Part shown: in pieces, positions 9,101 to 11,678 of the stretch | Position numbering within the stretch: position 1 is the stretch's first letter | Layout of the letters: each line of letters starts with the position of its first letter | Assembly (NCBI GenBank): GCA_020050695.1 | Contig: JAGVKI010000240.1 | Span: 1-11,678 of the forward strand | Source: Alphaproteobacteria bacterium | GTDB lineage: Bacteria; Pseudomonadota; Alphaproteobacteria; Rickettsiales; SXRF01 | Length of the DNA: 11,678 bases | Direction of reading: 5' to 3' | The notes under the pieces: model-generated | Database searches by the model: none | What the model saw: only the letters and a program-made list of their open reading frames with translations | Told to the model about the DNA's origin: nothing | Translations under genes and position numbers: made by a program

Positions 9101-11678
9101 CAGGCAATGGCCAAGCTGTCTACCCAGGAGCGCCAGGCACTGCAAAGGGTGAATGCTGAGTTTGACAGGGAATTGGCCACTGTTGCTGGCCCCGATACCA
9201 GGGAAGAGCGCACGTATCGTTCCCTTGATAACCTGGCGCGTGGTTCGCAGGATCAACTGGCTGTTGCCCAGGCTGCTGAAAACGCTATATGGGATAAGCA
9301 GCATCTCATGTATACAGGCAATACTGCGCAATGGACGCAGCGCCAGATTACCGATGTTCCCGGCGAATGGTCGCCTGCCAATGAAGAACTGGCGCGTGAA
9401 ATGGTGCGTCAGCTTGAAGATTCAGGCCGTGGCCCTGAGGCAGATGCGCTGCGTGCAGCCGCTCAGACCAAATGGGAAGTCGACCTGAATGCAGCGCCTA
9501 ACCTTGAGGAAGGTCAGGAAAGGCTGGCCGAAGAAGGCCTTGTCATGGTGCCGACCTTAAGTCCGCAGGATAGCCCGAATAATGCCGCTTACCGCGCAGA
9601 AAACAATTACGAGATGCTGTCGCGGCTCTATGATCCGAATGCGCCGCAGAACAGCTATCGTCCCGTTAGTGAAGCCGAAGCCGCGCAGCTATTTAAGGAC
9701 AATGTGGATCGTGCTGGTTTTGACCGCGCTTACGAAGGCCTCAAGCTGTTTAACGACGGAAAATATGTAGGCGCTGATGGCATGCCGACGCCTGAAGGGC
9801 GAGGTTTCCTTGAACGCGTGGCACAGCTTTCCGGCGAGCCTTCTATGTCGCTTGACCGTCCGCTCAGCAGTGATGCAACGGCAGTGCTAAACAGCTGGAC
9901 GGAAGCAAAGAGCGTGGTACTTCCTGAGTATAACGCGAAGAACCGTGCAGCAGTGCTTGAAGTGTTGCAGGGCGAGATCAACGCTGGCAATACGCGCAAC
10001 GTTGAATCCATTATGAATCAGATCAGCCGGAATCCTGGCTGGAATAGAGAAGGGGTGCTTGACCCTGAAAAACTTGCGCGCAGTGGCAATAATGGCCTTG
10101 CCGTTAACATGCTTGAGCGTGATGTACAGGAACTTTCCACTCGCCAGCGCGATCCAGAAGTCAGTGAACGTGAGTTCAATGCTGAAAAGCTGCGCGATAG
10201 CAAAGCGTTGCAAGTTCGCATTCAGGGCGTTGTTGGCAAAATGGATACCATGCGCGCAGGGCTTGCTGCCAAGGGAGTTACGGTTCCGCCATTGTCACCT
10301 GAAAATCAGCGTAAGATTAATGAACTTCAGCAAAATGCCTTTGACCAGGTAATGAGCGCTAATAAGGCTGTGGTAGAGGGCAAAGCGCTGACTGAATCTG
10401 AAGTGGATCGCGTTACAGCGCGATACGCGAATGATGAATCCTATAAGCCTAAAGATCCAAATGAACCTAATATACCTGCGGCTGAAAGAACCCAGCGAAT
10501 CGCTGACAATGCTATTATTGAGCGTTTAAAGGTAACGGATCTTGCCGATGCGCGCCAGCGCGATGCGGAGGCAGTGCGCCAGTCTACGGTTGATGAAGCG
10601 GTTGCGCTCAGGGATAGCTTAAGGACGATGGATGGCAATCCTCAGCTTCGCCTGACGGATGACCAGAAAACCACGCTGCGCGGTATGGCTACGGCTCTGT
10701 ATGAAAATTCCAATGGCGATAAAGAAAGCGTGCGCGATTTTATTGCGACAGTGGAAAAAGCTACTGGCTATAAATTGCATGAACAGGAAATAGTGCGTGC
10801 TGTAGATGCCAGGGCCGCTACTCCAGCAGCTGCTCCTGTAGTAGTGGTACCCGTTGCCCCAGTTCCTGTGCAGCCAAGCGCTAGTCAGCCGGTGCCTCCA
10901 GTTGTCGCACCTGCACCGCAGCCAAGCGCTACCCAGCCGGTTCGTCCAAGTGTCGCACCTGCACCGCAGCCAAGTGCTACCCAGCCGGTTCGTCCAAGTG
11001 TCGCACCTGCACCGCAGCCAAGCGCTACCCAGCCGGTTCGTCCGAGTGTCGCACCTGCACCGCAGCCAAGCGCTACTCAGCCTGTTCGTCCGAGTGTCGC
11101 ACCTGCACCGCAGCCAAGTGCTACCCAGCCGGTTCGTCCGAGTGTCGCACCTGCACCGCAACCAAGCGCTACTCAGCCTGTTCGTCCGAGTGTGAATCGT
11201 CCGCCAGCAACAACGCGTCAGCCACCGCCACGCGGTTCAGCGGTTAATCCGCAGCAGAGCTGGGAGCAGACGGTTAATTCCCTGCAGGAAATAATAGGTC
11301 AGGGCGTAAACCCAACGACGCCAAACCGAATTGCCGATGTCATACGTGAGTTCGTAAATAATGTCGGAGATGCCCTGCGCGGAGCGAACAAAACCGCCAT
11401 ATTAGCGGCGGCGGATCGTATTGGCAGCATGCCGTTTACCCAGCTTCAGGATATGCTTGGCCAACAAGTAGGCCGTAGCGGAAAAACAATGTCCGACATG
11501 CTGCTGGGTAACAATCCGCGTGAACAAGCAGCCGCGGTTGTAACAATGCTGCGCTCCGCTCCTGATGCGAATGCGCCGGCCAGGCAGCAGCAAACCCAGC
11601 CTCAGGCTTCTCAGCCTGAGGCTACGCAGACCCCGCGGGCTGCAAATCCTTCGCAGGACTACATGGATGCGCTGAATC
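2219..11678 (+). CDS. Giant multidomain protein (at least 3153 residues): zincin-like, repeat and kinase-like modules, C-terminus missing
   Basis: From ATG 2219 I read 3153 codons to the window edge without a stop. ATG 2246 (codon 10) is an alternative start with AGGGAG (2237-2242) just before it; ATG 2219 has only AGGT at 2207-2210. Domain order by residue: HEVVH zincin-like domain (1-317); charged Pro-rich linker (about 318-359); repeat units 1 (360-447), 2 (572-647) and 3 (669-771); kinase-like domain (827-987); repeat unit 4 (1023-1125); Pro-rich linker (1134-1153); Ala/Gly-rich part with hydrophobic segments (1251-1267 and 1365-1383); long Gln/Ala/Glu/Arg-rich helical region (about 1395-2860); Pro-rich repeats (about 2879-2991); partial C-terminal part. 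There is no N-terminal signal peptide, and I found no Cys codon. It is likely a large effector, toxin or surface protein exported without Sec, but the substrate and secretion route are not visible. A polyvalent protein of a mobile element is the main alternative. Reading-frame integrity over 9.4 kb argues for a functional gene. Confidence 0.92.
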   Translation, partial: MPVNDPRERMANQLLMRGHATVDQILHASFGEWPPKGLNIVGQNTQSVKLMPLLEMMEPYFKDKSFLSRIFAQIQEVRNIGGRGSVSGDRAIGINNHLPEWLVGERPVNPVMGHEVVHIMQGDHATRAVEFGPGRDAAIRSQVGDATPDSVGRFFDQYLEDRTVPRERTPHNNVNPARPEYLENTLEIQARVHQVMQHGYPQWGRLPTNREQLLVALQDSGMELPQKVLDQLERSPTIEQTRRIFSKGVGATGPAWSLQNVQNRLTPQGQELFYERIMTASYADLIEMYGDKLGRERFGLGKNPRAQVRMLVEAERPPEERRPVQPEPEEPQRPRRRAVTGEEKPKAEAAKPKTIANSANPLAAAAERGLVGQGIVRGQKVGELGVIGNEADLDAIRRQLQNNSIEFEETEIRGRKGLRIKGADAAALLDILPEGWKQQNPDFERVIRENPPPPPPAGEITREQLVEERQRFQKERTDANKWRTLKGREPLPETQVSDAMLRARITQRQNNPDYFRSDGKPLNAPRTSGDPEFRTAAGDRADLLNFDRPEMENRVPLEQYLEIQTREAMRGLEGRGLVAERNFTDRNGKTSRVLQFMGEPAELESLKRYLEYMNIDTKLRVSQSEGRTVLQVEKAAVEGMMPREFESNLNERRAQNTQPRPAVPGQPSDPLRVAAESGRVVQGTNGPGGGKTATLAVFGNQVQLDAIAQQLTERGVNFTRVEHKGRPIIKISEADVARVGEVLPESWKTANPAFDAALRSPNGRTTGVPDFSSAAVPPPPVETASGVTEPLPRGAAVTEAGLRSAIESATYTNRSGVTGPHPGAATLPDAIDLAKVTAELNNRGITGVRFLDSGTTKIVLEGISSDGKPIAIQISSEDGRPPKLPNSPDVLQPEGRFSVSDVNFEISERVRTVKSHPGSIQPSQLNALVEQLHAQGMMWTDPNINNVGINAEGKLVVIDTGDLRPFDKTNATEVAAAEQVLKTAKDQIASQQTEYETRARGTATTPVTEPTAPRPAAPVQPADPLRTAAESGRVVQGTNGPGGGKTATLAVFGNQAQLDAVAQQLTERGVNFTRAEHKGKPVIRITDADVPKVGEMLPEAWKAANPAFEAALRSPTGRTTGVADFNTAPAEPAARPVEPPVARPVEPPAVRPVVTTPVAPTTGGRYQSSIDGLNRSAGRLHTTGRPLNWALMLTGGKGLWDQAKSGELYTLHGAEAGTMFGAGLAGEFGSVVGRSGAGVPWSEMTTRSQKAGAVLRGTAVAAAPLIVKDGVTDVLHSFGYHTSEADRTATQERQRRENASGTGFFYGVGDARTHDAFRGATKIVAGAEGTYIVGRTAVNAGRSLFVKQAEQQIAKQVVKTAGAKLAGAAVGAFIPGVNIIMAADMAADLAVASAERHTEEGLNAMNAGIATWHSVRTRLPAASAGTIEMWREVGDYRDLDATRASYRTRIATDGIPDDKMDAYVTALAQKKAYEQGIANLEARKNAEQDPTAKQAIEQQQTQLRTGLTAITQRTDAMGTQLREERERTVSERINSNPNLTQDQKTEQLGRIRADTDYLLGTRRLDELSGINRSLQRAETRVAEDGVAFGTRARSVEILSQYPSIYTPLKNSGLLEQLDDATLSGRRTYTGTDGQPTTYASGLDLSFKIRDRQNQLADEINTIEARLNNGPMGGFSQPGLGHQASSSAMGYEGGNTAYNDAVTHMIHGHNDNSYSTSLGRLQAYQRTLMDSGRVTDNSPEGKALQDVNKALEKVRLMYQLEQARKELDKSGIVQIDEMGADGKPTGRKISYPSFASMVQMDMQAEAARNREVASQTAAAEGQYQALVRAAEPFDIDRELDRTIDQARDLVAPQNYLTNDNASPSTPQELQIALARENGLLSPEAVTGARQQLDTEITAIREAMKNDPELQRARTELEAINRETAPLKEQLPALIQQAEMEFARNKEKDIKAELDALNAQRPQPGTEAAVNAQKATLQGKLQTIQGQITANRITDPEVRRAAADYVVNPRSMDDMKQMQTQLTTAVKDMEDKARAGQPADPALPAMREQLTRIQRLTSGDMATNVTRTQGLLQRKAELEGKLNEVKGRVYTRAQEQINAATQRVTASLSETAGQGLQQYQKDNEELFKKISDRDAPPLTDAQRQAAQPQLNALSTARREYAEASRLMASAEQPTPQQITRAQVAQMQLMKAERTYYESIDKAQQENKTAGMTAPAADSPEAKRRNVVAFENSSFNTWATEAVKVGTTPRGREGISELIALRQELLAARTDGSLAGNAAGNPLAGQQRMFDIKERAAQAMAKLSTQERQALQRVNAEFDRELATVAGPDTREERTYRSLDNLARGSQDQLAVAQAAENAIWDKQHLMYTGNTAQWTQRQITDVPGEWSPANEELAREMVRQLEDSGRGPEADALRAAAQTKWEVDLNAAPNLEEGQERLAEEGLVMVPTLSPQDSPNNAAYRAENNYEMLSRLYDPNAPQNSYRPVSEAEAAQLFKDNVDRAGFDRAYEGLKLFNDGKYVGADGMPTPEGRGFLERVAQLSGEPSMSLDRPLSSDATAVLNSWTEAKSVVLPEYNAKNRAAVLEVLQGEINAGNTRNVESIMNQISRNPGWNREGVLDPEKLARSGNNGLAVNMLERDVQELSTRQRDPEVSEREFNAEKLRDSKALQVRIQGVVGKMDTMRAGLAAKGVTVPPLSPENQRKINELQQNAFDQVMSANKAVVEGKALTESEVDRVTARYANDESYKPKDPNEPNIPAAERTQRIADNAIIERLKVTDLADARQRDAEAVRQSTVDEAVALRDSLRTMDGNPQLRLTDDQKTTLRGMATALYENSNGDKESVRDFIATVEKATGYKLHEQEIVRAVDARAATPAAAPVVVVPVAPVPVQPSASQPVPPVVAPAPQPSATQPVRPSVAPAPQPSATQPVRPSVAPAPQPSATQPVRPSVAPAPQPSATQPVRPSVAPAPQPSATQPVRPSVAPAPQPSATQPVRPSVNRPPATTRQPPPRGSAVNPQQSWEQTVNSLQEIIGQGVNPTTPNRIADVIREFVNNVGDALRGANKTAILAAADRIGSMPFTQLQDMLGQQVGRSGKTMSDMLLGNNPREQAAAVVTMLRSAPDANAPARQQQTQPQASQPEATQTPRAANPSQDYMDALN
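3296..3559 (+). repeat. Repeat domain unit 1 (divergent)
   Basis: Residues 360-447, beginning NPLAAAAERGLVGQG. It shares with units 3 and 4 the layout: G-N-x3-L-D-x-I-x3-L, then a G-R-x2-L-x-I strand, A-D, and finally L-P-E-x-W-K-x2-N-P-x-F. Predicted alpha/beta. It lacks the GTNGPGGGKT stretch of units 3 and 4. Family not recognised. Confidence 0.65.
3932..4159 (+). repeat. Repeat domain unit 2 (most divergent)
   Basis: Residues 572-647, beginning LEGRGLVAERNF. LQFMGEPAELESLKRYLE aligns with the L-x-V-x-G-N-x3-L-D-x-I core of the other units, and EGRTVLQVEKAAV aligns with G-R-x2-L-x-I-x-x-A-D-V. The closing LPExWK motif is degenerate. Homology is inferred from pattern and order, so it is less certain than the others. 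Confidence 0.45.
4223..4531 (+). repeat. Repeat domain unit 3
   Basis: Residues 669-771 (103 aa), beginning DPLRVAAESGRVVQGTNG and ending GRTTGVPDF. It differs from unit 4 at 17 of 103 residues by my count, with no gap, while many codons differ at the third position. That points to an old duplication kept under purifying selection. The Gly-rich GPGGGKT is not a proper Walker A motif because the first glycine is out of place. Confidence 0.9.
4697..5179 (+). other. Compact protein-kinase-like domain of the giant protein
   Basis: Residues 827-987, between repeat units 3 and 4. A catalytic-loop-like sequence MMWTDPNINN holds Asp941 and Asn946, and LVVIDTGDL holds Asp959 in a DxG triplet. The spacings Asp+5 to Asn and Asp+18 to Asp are the same as between Asp166, Asn171 and Asp184 of PKA. 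Upstream, VRFLDSGTTKIVLEG (about 849-863) resembles a Gly-rich loop with a following strand, and GKPIAIQIS (867-875) resembles the VAIK strand, but with Gln873 where Lys is expected. Lys868 is nearby. The domain is shorter than typical kinases and lacks a clear C-lobe beyond the DTG strand. It could be an active atypical kinase or aminoglycoside-kinase-like domain, or a pseudokinase. Confidence 0.6.
5285..5593 (+). repeat. Repeat domain unit 4
   Basis: Residues 1023-1125, beginning DPLRTAAESGRVVQGTNG. It is the same length as unit 3 and about 83% identical in protein. It directly follows the kinase-like domain after a short Pro/Ala linker, so units 3 and 4 bracket that domain. Confidence 0.9.
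5618..5677 (+). repeat. Short Pro-rich repeat, 24-bp unit, 2.5 copies
   Basis: ARPVEPPV, ARPVEPPA and VRPV (residues 1134-1153) are successive copies of an 8-residue motif, with mostly synonymous codon differences. It forms a flexible linker between repeat unit 4 and the Ala/Gly-rich region. Confidence 0.8.
6311..6367 (+). other. Hydrophobic segment inside the giant protein
   Basis: Residues 1365-1383 (LAGAAVGAFIPGVNIIMAA) contain no charge over 19 residues and are Ala/Gly-rich. With a weaker segment at 1251-1267 (AGAVLRGTAVAAAPLIV) it could form a pair of membrane-inserting helices. A soluble buried helix is equally possible, since Ala/Gly content is high and there is a Pro and an Asn in the middle. 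Confidence 0.4.
6401..10798 (+). other. Long helical, charged Gln/Ala-rich region of the giant protein
   Basis: Residues about 1395-2860 are dominated by Gln, Ala, Glu, Arg, Leu and Asp, with few Pro and Gly and many heptad-like stretches (for example around 1470-1515, 1900-2010 and 2060-2110). Extended helical bundles or coiled coils are expected. Occasional less helical parts occur around 1675-1720 (Gly/Ser/His-rich, GPMGGFSQPGLGHQASSS) and 2420-2470. No catalytic motif was recognised. A rod-like spacer or scaffold role is inferred from composition only. Confidence 0.6.
10853..11191 (+). repeat. 48-bp minisatellite encoding a Pro-rich repeat
   Basis: Six perfect protein copies of VAPAPQPSATQPVRPS start at 10904, 10952, 11000, 11048, 11096 and 11144, and one degenerate 17-residue copy precedes them (10853-10903). 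All differences between the six copies are synonymous third-position changes (AGC/AGT, ACC/ACT, CCG/CCT, CCA/CCG, CAG/CAA). Copies 4 and 6 share two of them, which points to unequal exchange or slippage. The product is a flexible Pro/Ala/Gln stalk just before the last visible part of the giant protein. Confidence 0.95.
11192..11678 (+). other. Incomplete C-terminal part of the giant protein
   Basis: Residues 2992-3153 follow the Pro-rich array. A short Pro/Arg-rich stretch leads into a predicted helical module (about 3015-3115, with IIGQGVNPTTPNRIADVI and LQDMLGQQVGRSGKTMSDML). A second Gln/Pro/Ala-rich linker then begins with QPQASQPEATQTP. No stop codon is reached. The true C-terminus, which would carry any type I secretion signal or autotransporter-like domain, lies outside the window. 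Confidence 0.7.

Noticed and set aside
3190-10352. Many antisense and out-of-frame ORFs of 60-190 aa inside the giant gene
   Set aside because: All lie within the continuous 9.4-kb frame, have low-complexity Ser/Arg/Cys/Ala-rich translations typical of shadow frames, and have no convincing starts.
10904-11191. Tandem repeats as a CRISPR array
   Set aside because: Copies are directly adjacent with no unique spacers, and they keep the reading frame of the giant protein.
10619-11195. Long open frames antisense (10619-11161) and in another + frame (10854-11195) across the minisatellite
   Set aside because: They are by-products of a 48-bp tandem repeat: its length is a multiple of three, so a stop-free unit stays stop-free. 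Their protein repeats have no ribosome binding site or start context.

Overview
The window carries four genes I can support, plus one doubtful very small ORF. It is dominated by a single giant + strand reading frame that starts at 2219 (or 2246) and is still open at the right edge, at least 3153 codons. The genes are bacterial in style: Shine-Dalgarno sites, no introns, and AT-rich spacers between moderately GC-rich genes. Codon use and protein style suggest a Gram-negative proteobacterium, but nothing here fixes the taxon. There are no tRNA, rRNA, insertion sequence, CRISPR or integrase signals.

Left part (1-1464, - strand). A gene starting at 281 runs off the left edge. It encodes an Asn/Gln/Asp-rich protein that I do not recognise. 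Upstream of it on the same strand lies a complete gene (1464 to 556) for a five-bladed beta-propeller protein of the GH43/GH32-like superfamily, of a type often found with polysaccharide biosynthesis genes.

Divergent spacer (1465-1903). This AT-rich stretch separates the two transcription directions. It holds a nested inverted repeat (1562-1608), a perfect TATAAT box (1622-1627), a possible 41-codon single-pass membrane microprotein (1667-1792) and a small dyad (1825-1839).

Right part (1904-11678, + strand). A 102-aa ORF of unknown function has a good ribosome binding site. It ends in TAG two codons before the first ATG of the giant ORF and in the same frame, so the two are either translationally coupled or one gene split by a stop. 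The giant protein reads in this order: a zincin-like domain with HEVVH (about residues 1-317); two divergent copies of a roughly 76-103-residue repeat domain (units 1 and 2); a third copy (unit 3); a compact protein-kinase-like domain with the Asp-x4-Asn / Asp-Thr-Gly catalytic arrangement (827-987); a fourth copy about 83% identical to the third; a Pro-rich linker; an Ala/Gly-rich part with two hydrophobic segments (about 1251-1383); some 1450 residues of charged, Gln/Ala-rich, mostly helical sequence; a Pro-rich minisatellite of six identical 16-residue repeats; and an incomplete C-terminal part. In my hand translation it has no cysteine and no N-terminal signal peptide.

Working interpretation (inference): the giant protein is a very large multidomain effector, toxin or surface protein combining a protease-like and a kinase-like module, perhaps preceded by a small co-translated partner. 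It also resembles in style the 'polyvalent' proteins of phages and conjugative elements, but no phage or conjugation gene is visible to support that.
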